Source: Ilumatobacter nonamiensis YM16-303 (GTDB lineage Bacteria > Actinomycetota > Acidimicrobiia > Acidimicrobiales > Ilumatobacteraceae). From it: a stretch of 35,404 nucleotides of DNA. Positions 1 through 7,572 of the stretch are shown piece by piece (position 1 is the stretch's first letter; each line of letters begins with the position of its first letter). Below the pieces are notes generated by a model that was not told the DNA's origin, searched no databases, and saw nothing but the letters and a program-made list of their open reading frames with translations. The stretch lies in contig NZ_BAOL01000130.1 in assembly GCF_000350145.1 (NCBI RefSeq), positions 1 to 35,404 on the forward strand, written 5' to 3'. The translations under genes were made by a program, and so were the position numbers.

Positions 1-1
1 T

Positions 2-91
2 CGTGACTATGGGTTCCGTCGGGGGTGGACGAGCGTCACAGGTGTGGATCTCGACGGCGACCGCCGCGATGAGATCTTCTACTACCAGTGA
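2..91 (+). CDS. C-terminal end of an FG-GAP/VCBS-like repeat protein (partial)
   Basis: An open frame enters from the left edge and stops with TGA at 89-91. The 29 visible residues end in GVDLDGDRRDEIFYYQ. The D-x-D-G-D-x-x-D-E core followed by aromatic residues is the calcium-binding-loop style of FG-GAP/VCBS repeats, usually found in secreted or surface beta-propeller proteins. Only the last repeat is visible, so size, signal peptide and role are unknown. A very similar end (DGNGTDELFYYEA) is read on the opposite strand at the right edge of the window, so the locus lies between two such genes. Confidence 0.6.
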   Translation, partial: RDYGFRRGWTSVTGVDLDGDRRDEIFYYQ

Positions 92-195
92 CGCGCGACG
101 GCCACCGCCTGTCCGGTGCGATCCGCCCAACGGCAGGTACGATCCGCCACGATGAGCAAGCTGTGGACCCCTCTGTGTCTCCGGTGCCCGAGTCG

Positions 196-861
196 ATGAC
201 CGCACCGGACCTCGAGCAACGCGCCGACCACATCGTCGAACAGATCGATCGTTTCGTCGCCGACGGCAAGCGTGTGGTGCTGTCGTCGTCGTTCCAGACG
301 CAGAGCCTGCCGTTGCTCCACCTCGTGTCCCGATCGCGCGGAGTCACCGTCTATTTCCTCGACACCGGGTATCACTTCCCCGAAACGCTCGAGTTCCGAG
401 ACCAGGTCACGGAACAGCTCGGCCTGGACGTCGTGTCGCTCCATTCCGCAACGACCAAGGCGGCCCAGGTGGGGCCGCACGGGCACCTGTTGTTCGCCGA
501 GGATCCCGATTACTGCTGCTACCTGAACAAGACCGCGCCGATGGAGACGGTGGCTGCGGCGAGTGACATCTGGATCAGTGGTGTCCGACGGGACCAGAGC
601 GAAACCCGTCGGCAGCTGGATGAGTTCGTCGTCCGGAGCGACGGAACGACCCGCTATCACCCGATGCTCGACTGGACCGAACCGATGATCGCGGACTACC
701 AGGAGCGACACGATCTCCCCCGTCACCCGCTCGACGACCGAGGATACGTGTCCATCGGGTGTGCGCCGTGCACACGCAACATCCCCGGGAGCGATCGCGG
801 TGGCCGTTGGTTCGGGATGGAGAAGACCGAGTGCGGCCTGCACGTCGATCTCGTGCGCTGA
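196..861 (+). CDS. cysH: Adenylyl-sulfate / phosphoadenylyl-sulfate reductase, [4Fe-4S] type
   Basis: Reduces activated sulfate (APS or PAPS) to sulfite in the cytoplasm, using thioredoxin or glutaredoxin. Counting from ATG 196 (221 aa), the substrate-binding SSSFQ segment is at about 30-34. A Cys pair (CCYLNK, 107-108) and a C-x-x-C (CAPC, 189-192) together match the iron-sulfur ligand pattern of APS-type reductases. The catalytic Cys sits in the C-terminal TECGLH motif (Cys213). The frame is open back to 88 and GTG 163 is another possible start; I prefer ATG 196 because the family normally begins shortly before this helix, but no strong ribosome site decides it. The next gene starts 1 base after the stop, so the two are probably co-transcribed. 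It may be plain sulfur assimilation or may feed sulfite into the product of this locus. Confidence 0.87.
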   Translation: MTAPDLEQRADHIVEQIDRFVADGKRVVLSSSFQTQSLPLLHLVSRSRGVTVYFLDTGYHFPETLEFRDQVTEQLGLDVVSLHSATTKAAQVGPHGHLLFAEDPDYCCYLNKTAPMETVAAASDIWISGVRRDQSETRRQLDEFVVRSDGTTRYHPMLDWTEPMIADYQERHDLPRHPLDDRGYVSIGCAPCTRNIPGSDRGGRWFGMEKTECGLHVDLVR

Positions 862-862
862 C

Positions 863-1780
863 ATGAAGGTCTTGGTCACCGGCGCCGCCGGATACGTCGG
901 CGCGAGCGTCGTTCCCGAACTCCTGAGCCGGCCGTGGGTCGACGAAGTCGTGCTCTACGACAACCTCGCGCGCCGGGAGTACTCGATTTTCAGCGCAGGT
1001 ATCGCCGATGGTCGAGCGGAGTTCGTTCTCGGCGACATTCTCGACGGTCGACGCCTGTCGCGAGCGCTCGAGGGCGTCGACGCCGTCATTCACATGGCCG
1101 CTGCCGTGCACGCTCCGCGCGCCGACTCGGATGCACACTTCTTCGACCAGGTGAACAACTGGGGTTCCGGACAGGTCGCCCAGGCAGTCGAGACGTCCGA
1201 CAGCGTGACCCGACTGATCTATCTGTCGTCGGTCGCAGTCTACGGAGGCGGTGGAAGCGTCCATTCCACCGACGCCACGCCGCGCCCGAACACGTTCTAC
1301 GGAGTCACGAAGCTCCGCGGCGAAGGTCACTTCACGCGGCTGCGCACGAAGTCGAGAACCGTGCACATCGTCCGAGCCGGCAACGTGTTCGGCTTCAATC
1401 GCGCCGCACGGTTCGACGGGATGATCAACAAGCTGGCACTCGACGCGAAGATCAACCGTCGGATCCGGATCGAGGGTTCCGGGGAACAGACGCGGTCGGT
1501 CATCGAGGTCGACCGTCTCGCCACCGCTCTCGTGTCGCTCCTCGGTGAGGAGCGGGAATCGGAGTTGTTCAACTTCGTCGACGATGTCGTCTCGGTGGTG
1601 GAGGTCGCGGAGCTGTTGCGCGAAGCATGCCCGGGGATGGAGACCCTGTTCGTCGATCAGGACATGGCGATGCCGAGCCTCACCGCCCGACGTTCCGCAG
1701 CCATGCGTGAGCTTGTCGGTGCAGGAGCGGATCCGGTGAAGACCAGTATCGACCGCCTCCTCGACGCACTCCATCTCTGA
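863..1780 (+). CDS. NAD-dependent epimerase/dehydratase (extended SDR, sugar-nucleotide type)
   Basis: A 305-residue extended short-chain dehydrogenase. The Rossmann GAAGYVG motif lies at residues 7-13, the strand motif YLSSVAVYG ends in the middle of the protein, and the catalytic pair is Tyr-x-x-x-Lys in YGVTK. Enzymes of this group change the configuration or oxidation of nucleotide-linked sugars (UDP-glucose 4-epimerase, GDP or dTDP-sugar dehydratases); the exact substrate cannot be read from the sequence. It starts 1 base after cysH and is followed 14 bases later by the double ATP-grasp gene, so it belongs to the same short operon. Its presence beside two glycosyltransferases and a polysaccharide-type exporter suggests a supply of a modified sugar for the product of the locus (inference). 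Confidence 0.85.
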   Translation: MKVLVTGAAGYVGASVVPELLSRPWVDEVVLYDNLARREYSIFSAGIADGRAEFVLGDILDGRRLSRALEGVDAVIHMAAAVHAPRADSDAHFFDQVNNWGSGQVAQAVETSDSVTRLIYLSSVAVYGGGGSVHSTDATPRPNTFYGVTKLRGEGHFTRLRTKSRTVHIVRAGNVFGFNRAARFDGMINKLALDAKINRRIRIEGSGEQTRSVIEVDRLATALVSLLGEERESELFNFVDDVVSVVEVAELLREACPGMETLFVDQDMAMPSLTARRSAAMRELVGAGADPVKTSIDRLLDALHL

Positions 1781-1794
1781 CGGAGGCGTCGGCC

Positions 1795-3933
1795 GTGACC
1801 ACGGAACTGCCCCGCCCGACCTCGCCTCGAAACCCGCACGACGTCCGTGAGATGAGAGGATCCGCGGTGCTGGCAGCGTCGGCGGAGCGGCGGGGCCTGG
1901 AGGTGCGCCGGCTCGGCCCGATCACCATCGAGGTCGTCACGGATCGATCCGTCCTCGCGTTCGACGGACTCTCCGGACCGGCCGACAGCGTGGCGACGCT
2001 CCACGTCTGCAACCGATCCGATCAACTGCGATCGCTCCTTGCGGACGCCGGACTCCCGGTTCCGCACTACTCGGCGTTTCGGGTCGACGAGGTGGAGCGT
2101 GCCCGCTCATTCGCGACCGATCTCGGCCCGACGTGTGTCCTGCGTCCCCGGCTGTCGTCGTCGCCTGCGCGTCGAGTGGTGCTCGACGACGACATCGACC
2201 GGGCGTGGCGAGTCGTGGAGGCGAAGTACGTTCCGACGCCGCCTCGTCCGGTGAACCCGGTGGCGATCGTCGAGTCGTCACCGTTCCCGCAGATGGTCGC
2301 CGTGACGGTGGTGGACGGCAGCGTCGCCGCCGCCGCTCATGGGATTCCGGCGACGGTCGTCGGTGACGGAGCCGCCACCGTGCGCGATCTCATTCGTCGA
2401 GCGAACCGTCGGCGCAAGCGGATCGGCCTACCACCCATCCCGCTCCGGAGAAGCCGGTTGGCGGGGATGCGCCGAGCCGCGCTCGAGCTGGACTCGATTC
2501 CGTCCGACGGTGAGACGCTCGTGCTCCGAGGAGTCACCGAAGGCGCAGCCGGGCTGACCTGGACCGATATCGCGGGCCGATTGCACGGTGGCCTCGAGTT
2601 CCTCGCGCGCCGGGCCGTCGACGTCGTGCCGGGTCTCGGTCAGGGAATCGTGTACGTGTCCGTCGATGACCTGAGCCTCGAACCTCGAGCGCAGCGAGTC
2701 GCGATCCACGACATCGACTTCAGCGTGTCGCCACTGCCCGCTCCCGAACCACCGGACGAACACAGCGTCGTCGCCGACGCCGTTCTCGGCCGCGCCCTGC
2801 GCCACGCGGCTGGATCGGGCGCGTCCGTCCGCTCGGCAACCGGCATCCGGCGCCTGCAGACAGCACTTCGCCGGCGGTCCAACGCCGACCGCGGCTACGT
2901 TCTCGCCGAGGCTGAACGAATCGTTCAGAGTCGGGAGGTGGCGGACCTCGCGGGGGAGGGCGCGAATCTCAAGTCTGCGTTGCTCGAATGGGGCCTGCGT
3001 CGGCGTGCGATGCCGGTCGGTCGGATCGATCACCGGGTGGTCGCCACGGAACACGCCGGCCGACGGATTCTGTTCGACGAGATGAACGGGCCGAACACGG
3101 CCATCGTCGGTCGGCGCATCTGCGATCGCAAGGAGCAGGCGATCGAGGTTCTCCGGCGCGCCGGCCTCCCGGTCGCCCGCTCGCAGGCATTCGAACCGGA
3201 CCAGCTCGAGCTCGGGCAGCGATTCGCCGAAACGCTCGGCGGGCGTGTCGTCGTGAAGCCCACCTCGCTGTCGCACGGTCGAGGCATCACCCTCGGGATC
3301 GGGACCCCCGAACAGTTCACGCGGGCGTGGCAGGGCGCGGTGGAGGCAGCACGTGCTCTCGGTCGATCGCAGCGGCTGCTCGTCGAAGAGCACGTGGACG
3401 GGCTCGACGTGCGCGTCTTCGTCGTCGGGTCGAGGGCGATCTCGGCCACGTCCCGCCGACCTGCCAACGTGGTGGGCGACGGCCGAGCGACGATTCGCGA
3501 GTTGATCGACTACAAGAACGAGATCCGTCGACGCGACCCGTATCTGGGTCTGTCCCCGATTCCGAGCGCCCTCGAGTATCTGGAGGCGTTGGTCGCCACC
3601 GGTGGCTCGCTCGACGATGTTCCGGAAGACGGTGCGCGGGTCTCACTCCGCTCGGTGTCCAACGTGTCGGCCGGCGGTGAGAGCTTCGACGTGACCGACC
3701 AGGTCGATCCGGCGTTGATGGACGTGGCAGTGCGCGCCGTCGCTGCGATCCCGGGGTTGCGCTACGGCGGTGTGGATCTGCTCGTGGCTCCACGCCCCAG
3801 TGACGGGGCGGTCTTCGCGGGCTCGGCCGTCGTGACCGAGGTCAACTATGCCGCGGATCCCATGAGCACCTTTTCCTGGCGCGGCCCGTCGTACGACATG
3901 GCTGGCGCCGTGCTCGACGACTATGGCTTCTGA
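1795..3933 (+). CDS. Tandem ATP-grasp protein: degenerate N-half, intact C-half (GshAB/CphA-like)
   Basis: A 712-residue protein with two ATP-grasp units. GTG 1795 is chosen because CGGAGG lies 8 bases upstream. The C-terminal half (about 385-712) has the full set: nucleotide-binding VVVKP (Lys488) and a SHGRG loop, EEHVDG (531-536), NVVGDGRATIREL, GGVDLL (Asp661) and the metal ligands TEVN (Glu682, Asn684). This is the arrangement of the ligase domain in bifunctional glutathione synthetase and cyanophycin synthetase, so amide-bond formation via an acyl phosphate is expected. The N-terminal half (about 20-340) follows the same order, but has VLRP with Arg117 for the Lys, and IHDIDF instead of the E-x-N metal site. 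It is probably non-catalytic and could bind a substrate or a partner. The substrate is unknown. Confidence 0.85.
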   Translation: MTTELPRPTSPRNPHDVREMRGSAVLAASAERRGLEVRRLGPITIEVVTDRSVLAFDGLSGPADSVATLHVCNRSDQLRSLLADAGLPVPHYSAFRVDEVERARSFATDLGPTCVLRPRLSSSPARRVVLDDDIDRAWRVVEAKYVPTPPRPVNPVAIVESSPFPQMVAVTVVDGSVAAAAHGIPATVVGDGAATVRDLIRRANRRRKRIGLPPIPLRRSRLAGMRRAALELDSIPSDGETLVLRGVTEGAAGLTWTDIAGRLHGGLEFLARRAVDVVPGLGQGIVYVSVDDLSLEPRAQRVAIHDIDFSVSPLPAPEPPDEHSVVADAVLGRALRHAAGSGASVRSATGIRRLQTALRRRSNADRGYVLAEAERIVQSREVADLAGEGANLKSALLEWGLRRRAMPVGRIDHRVVATEHAGRRILFDEMNGPNTAIVGRRICDRKEQAIEVLRRAGLPVARSQAFEPDQLELGQRFAETLGGRVVVKPTSLSHGRGITLGIGTPEQFTRAWQGAVEAARALGRSQRLLVEEHVDGLDVRVFVVGSRAISATSRRPANVVGDGRATIRELIDYKNEIRRRDPYLGLSPIPSALEYLEALVATGGSLDDVPEDGARVSLRSVSNVSAGGESFDVTDQVDPALMDVAVRAVAAIPGLRYGGVDLLVAPRPSDGAVFAGSAVVTEVNYAADPMSTFSWRGPSYDMAGAVLDDYGF

Positions 3934-3952
3934 GGACTTCGACGTCGTCTCA
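3931..3952. terminator. Possible weak hairpin between convergent genes
   Basis: Between the stop of the double ATP-grasp gene and the stop of the facing - strand gene, TGAGGAC and GTCgtCTCA can pair around a 6-base loop with a 2-base bulge. There is no T-run. It is short and may be chance, but it is the only structure in the 16-base gap between the two stops. Confidence 0.22.
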
Positions 3953-5125
3953 AGATGATCGTTTGACCACGCCGCGCCGCTCGAAGTAGGCACGCGCCCG
4001 AGGGTCGGCGAGCAACGGCTTGTGCACCTGCAGCACGTTCATCCCGCTGTTGATGTTGGCTTCGAGCACGATGGGACCGGACTCGCCGAGGATCACGTCC
4101 CAGCCGACGTACTCGAGGAACGACAGCGTGCGCGCGGCACGGAGGATGACCTCCTTGGTCTCCTCCCAGAACGGTACGACCTGACCAGCGATCGGACTGC
4201 CCGTCTCCGGGTGGTCGTCGAACCAGCGGAGTTCATTGTCGTTGTCGCGCGGGAGCCAGGTCGCCCGGCTGAGCACACCGCTGTCGAGGTCGATGCTGGC
4301 GCTGAGTCCGCCCTGCGACCAGTTGTCGACGTGGCCGGAGCGTTCCGTGCCGATCCGTTGCACGCCGAGCACGATGAACGGCTGGCGTGTCTCGATGTCC
4401 AGCATCGTGAGGATGCGAATCGTGTTCGTCGTCTCGGCGAACAAGGCCCGTTGTGCGGGATGCTGTTCGACGCCTGCTTCGACGACCATCGGACGACGTT
4501 GCTGACGGATCATCTCGGCAGCGCCGTCGGCGTCGAGCATCTCACCGTCCACCTTGAACTTGTCGCCCATTCGACGAATCGAATGTACGCGTTTACCTTC
4601 GGCGCCCGTGAACGGCTTCACGAAGATGCGCCGGTCTTCCTCGAGGCCGAGCAGGTAGTCGTTCACCCGGGTGCGTTCCTCGCCCGGGAAGCTGTGGACC
4701 GCGCCCCGTGCGTAGACCCCGAGCAACTCCGAGGACGGAACGTCGATCGCTTTCAGCAGGAGGTGGGTGGTGAGCTTGTTGTTGATGACGTCCTGGAGGC
4801 GCGCGTGCACCATTCGCTTCGTGCTGCGGTACCGCTGGACATCGGAGATGTAGAGCTCCGGACCGTTCTCGTCGAGGCGGTAGAGGATCGACGAACGTGA
4901 CAGGAAGCCCTTGCGCCACCACTTGGGTCGGCGCATGCTCCACGGGGCGTCCCATTCGAGTTCTTTCTCCATCAGGCGCTTGTAGACGCGCCGTCGTACT
5001 CGCACCACCCGCTTCGCCCGCTGCCATTGACGGCCGAACTCGCGAGTCGCCTTGCCGGGAAGGTCGATCGGCCGTGCGGTTGTGACGGCTTGCTTCGCTC
5101 GGGCCGTGAAACCTCGTCGTGACAT
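3950..5125 (-). CDS. Sugar-transfer-associated ATP-grasp protein
   Basis: A 391-residue ATP-grasp enzyme of the kind often annotated as sugar-transfer associated (PF14397-like) in surface-polysaccharide loci. Visible features: a basic N-terminal segment (1-55), NNKLTTHLLLK (116-125), nucleotide-binding IFVKP (Lys170) with the glycine loop TGAEGKRV, a TTNTIRI segment (Arg238), and GWDVIL (Asp343) with LEANINSG (Glu355, Asn357) as metal ligands. All key positions are present, so it is probably active, joining an amino acid or similar carboxylate to an amine. The frame is open up to 5281, but ATG 5125 is chosen because GAGG stands 8 bases ahead of it. It is the only - strand gene in the left two-thirds of the locus and is divergent from the asparagine-synthetase-like gene. 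It is less similar to the A/B/P family than the double ATP-grasp protein is. Confidence 0.83.
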   Translation of the reverse strand: MSRRGFTARAKQAVTTARPIDLPGKATREFGRQWQRAKRVVRVRRRVYKRLMEKELEWDAPWSMRRPKWWRKGFLSRSSILYRLDENGPELYISDVQRYRSTKRMVHARLQDVINNKLTTHLLLKAIDVPSSELLGVYARGAVHSFPGEERTRVNDYLLGLEEDRRIFVKPFTGAEGKRVHSIRRMGDKFKVDGEMLDADGAAEMIRQQRRPMVVEAGVEQHPAQRALFAETTNTIRILTMLDIETRQPFIVLGVQRIGTERSGHVDNWSQGGLSASIDLDSGVLSRATWLPRDNDNELRWFDDHPETGSPIAGQVVPFWEETKEVILRAARTLSFLEYVGWDVILGESGPIVLEANINSGMNVLQVHKPLLADPRARAYFERRGVVKRSS

Positions 5126-5279
5126 TTTGGGGACCTCGATTTCGGGGACAGAACGCTCTGGACCGGCAGCAGACGCTGATCGGCGGGCCAGAACTGGCGT
5201 CGCCATGAGATGATCCACGAGACGCAGCGATGCTATCCGTCCGACCACGCTGTTGCTTTCCTCTCTAGCCTGAGCGTGC

Positions 5280-6974
5280 ATGCCGTCGGATCAGTCGCCA
5301 GGTCACCAGTGGAGAAATCTCGCTTGTGGCGTGGTGGGACGCGTGGGTACCCGCCCCGACCGGATGCGTTCGCTGCTGTCGATCACCGACTCGGTGGCAG
5401 CCGCGCCGTCGTTCGATCTCGTCATCGACGGGATTTCGGGCGAACTGAACGCCAGCGGGACATCCGACTCGATCCGCTCCCCGACCAGGCGCTGTTGGAC
5501 CGCGGGGGCCTTTCCTGGAACGAGCGAGGGCGAGACCTGGGCCGACGCATCGATCGGCCATGACGCCATCGGCGCTCGCGTCGAGGCCGGTGAGCGCGGC
5601 CTGGTGCATGCGGGGGTGTCCGGTTCGCGTCCGCTCTACGTCGACGTCGACCACGGAGCGGTCGCGTGGTCGACCTCGCTCGACGTCCTGGCGCGGAGCG
5701 CGTCAGGAGCGGGGATGCCGGACCTCACGGCATGGGCGGACATCTTCGTCTTCGGCGCGCCGTTGTTGGGGCGGACGCCATTCGAAGGGCTCCGACGTGT
5801 GCCGCCGATGGTCTCGGTCGCACCGGGCCAGCCCGTCGCGGAGATTCCGCCCGACGATTGGCCGTGGTTCACGGCCGACCCGGGTCGCACGAGCATCGAC
5901 GACGTCCTGGAATGCCTCGACATCGCAGTCCGACGATTCGTCGAGGCTGGTCCGACCGACACGCTGCTGAGCGGCGGATGGGATTCGCGCGTCCTGACGA
6001 CGCTCGCGGGTGCCGTTGGTACACGCGCTTCGACGGCCTGGACAACGTCGTCCGACATCGGCACCGCTCTTGACGAACTGGTCGCGGGCCAGGTCGCGTC
6101 GATGCTCGGCACACCGCATCGGATCGTGCGCGGTGACCCGGAACGCGTTGGCCATGACGTTGCGGCGTACGCAGCTGCGGTCGACTTCCAGACCGCGTTC
6201 CACGTCTGGCTCGTCCCCTTGGCCGAGTCGCTCTCGTCCGGGGGAGCAACGTGGGTGTTGGACGGCCTCGGTGGCGGCATCTTCCTCGATTCGGCGTTCG
6301 ACTCGGGCGATCGGGATGCGGGTTCACTCGGATGGTCGCTCACGGCGCGTTACGCGGACGGCGTCGAGTCGCTGCTCGTTCCGCGCGTCGCGGAAGCCGT
6401 GCTGGAGCGTTCGCGCGACTCGTGGGGCACGGTGGTGAACGCTCTGGATGGACGGATTCAACCGGGTGCTGAAGCAGTCGTGGCCTACCTGACCCGGACC
6501 CAACCGGGAATTGCGATGGGACCCCATGGTCTGCTCGCGCAGCACACGCGGGTCGGCACGCCTTTCCTCGAGAACGACGTGGTCCGCGCGAGCCTCGACC
6601 TCCCGGATTCCATGCGTCGAGGCGGTCGCGCATACGTGGAGTTGATGCAACGGCTCGACCCGCGGCTGGCGCGCCTGCCCACCGCGACGCAGCGCACCGG
6701 TCGACGCAGGTCGCATCCGCGCAGGATCTCCTCGCTGAGCGCCGCCACATGGTTTCGTCAGCGGCTCGGTCGTGGACCAGTCGCCGAGTTGATCGCCCCG
6801 GATCTGCGGGCTGCGGACGTCGGTCGCTGGCAGCAGGAACTGAACACGACGTCGGGTCAGCACGTACTGCGCAGTCTCGCGGTGCTCGCCTTGTGGCTCG
6901 ACGCGTACGGTGAGGTGCTCCAGCCCGACGCCGATGGTGTCGTCTCGACGTTCGGTGCCGGCCGTGTCGGCTGA
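5280..6974 (+). CDS. Asparagine-synthetase-like protein (PP-loop ATP pyrophosphatase)
   Basis: A 564-residue protein with the layout of class B asparagine synthetases and lasso-peptide cyclases. The N-terminal third resembles an amidotransferase-type fold and the C-terminal part carries the ATP-pyrophosphatase loop LLSGGWDSR (SGGWDS at 231-236). Further on, DGLGGGIFLDS resembles the second nucleotide-site loop of the family. The enzyme should adenylate a carboxylate and form an amide or lactam. ACGVVG at 15-20 resembles the M-C-G-I-x-G start of glutamine-dependent enzymes, but here the Cys is not the residue after Met, so glutaminase activity is doubtful. ATG 5280 has no clear ribosome site; in-frame GTG codons at 5331 and 5334 follow the Cys codon. 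It is the first gene of the long + strand run and overlaps the next gene by 11 bases. Confidence 0.8.
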   Translation: MPSDQSPGHQWRNLACGVVGRVGTRPDRMRSLLSITDSVAAAPSFDLVIDGISGELNASGTSDSIRSPTRRCWTAGAFPGTSEGETWADASIGHDAIGARVEAGERGLVHAGVSGSRPLYVDVDHGAVAWSTSLDVLARSASGAGMPDLTAWADIFVFGAPLLGRTPFEGLRRVPPMVSVAPGQPVAEIPPDDWPWFTADPGRTSIDDVLECLDIAVRRFVEAGPTDTLLSGGWDSRVLTTLAGAVGTRASTAWTTSSDIGTALDELVAGQVASMLGTPHRIVRGDPERVGHDVAAYAAAVDFQTAFHVWLVPLAESLSSGGATWVLDGLGGGIFLDSAFDSGDRDAGSLGWSLTARYADGVESLLVPRVAEAVLERSRDSWGTVVNALDGRIQPGAEAVVAYLTRTQPGIAMGPHGLLAQHTRVGTPFLENDVVRASLDLPDSMRRGGRAYVELMQRLDPRLARLPTATQRTGRRRSHPRRISSLSAATWFRQRLGRGPVAELIAPDLRAADVGRWQQELNTTSGQHVLRSLAVLALWLDAYGEVLQPDADGVVSTFGAGRVG

Positions 6975-7476
6975 GTTGTTCCGACGGCCCCGACAGGTGT
7001 TGCGCTCGCGGATCCCGAGGGCGTGGATCGTTCGGGTCTCGGGCGTCATCGCCCGGTTGCATCTCGTCCGCGCACGAGTCGATGCTCGCCGCTCACCGCA
7101 GATCGGACGGATCGGCACACCTTCCGGGTGGGTCCACGCTGGTGAGATGGTCGACGTGATCGGGGCGAGCGATCGCATCGTTCGCAAGCTCGACGTGGTC
7201 GTGGTCTCCGATGCCTTCTCCGGGACCGAGTCGATCGACGGACCGATCCGAGCCACGCTCGTGCGCTTGGAGGAACTCGGGATTCCGACGCTGCTCGTCG
7301 CCGCCGATGCTCTGGCGGTGAGCGGTGCGGTTCCCAAGCTCGTGTGCGGTGTCATCGCGCTCGACGACGGTGCGGCCGAAGCCGCGCGGCGGTTGCATGC
7401 CGCCGAGTACGTGTTCGACGGACCGGGGGCGATCGACCTGTCCGTGTTCCGGCCGACACCTCGGAGCTCGCGATGA
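6964..7476 (+). CDS. Small protein of unknown function
   Basis: A 170-residue protein that I do not recognise. GTG 6964 lies inside the end of the previous gene, which implies coupled translation; GTG 6955 is an alternative start. The N-terminal 40 residues are basic (many Arg). The middle holds a hydrophobic strand followed by a small-residue turn (DVVVVSDAFSG), then a helix and a second strand (IPTLLVAADAL), which looks like a Rossmann-type half-domain. Such a half-domain could come from a truncated glycosyltransferase, and the next gene is a glycosyltransferase, but there is no catalytic motif to confirm this. No signal peptide or membrane segment is visible. Confidence 0.65.
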   Translation: MSAELFRRPRQVLRSRIPRAWIVRVSGVIARLHLVRARVDARRSPQIGRIGTPSGWVHAGEMVDVIGASDRIVRKLDVVVVSDAFSGTESIDGPIRATLVRLEELGIPTLLVAADALAVSGAVPKLVCGVIALDDGAAEAARRLHAAEYVFDGPGAIDLSVFRPTPRSSR

Positions 7477-7572
7477 GGGTGGTGTCACGTACCGTGGGCG
7501 ACGGACGTATGGTCCGAGCCATGTCAGCGCACCGGAACGGCCGCCTCGAGCGGAGGAAGTCGGAGATCTCTC

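Noticed and set aside
5126-5281. 52-residue N-terminal extension of the sugar-associated ATP-grasp protein
   Set aside because: A ribosome site (GAGG at 8 bases) stands before ATG 5125, and the extension has no family-like sequence.
7483-7513. Promoter-like TGTCAC / TATGGT pair before the glycosyltransferase
   Set aside because: The spacer is 19 bases and the -35 match is poor; it also overlaps the possible coupling ORF.
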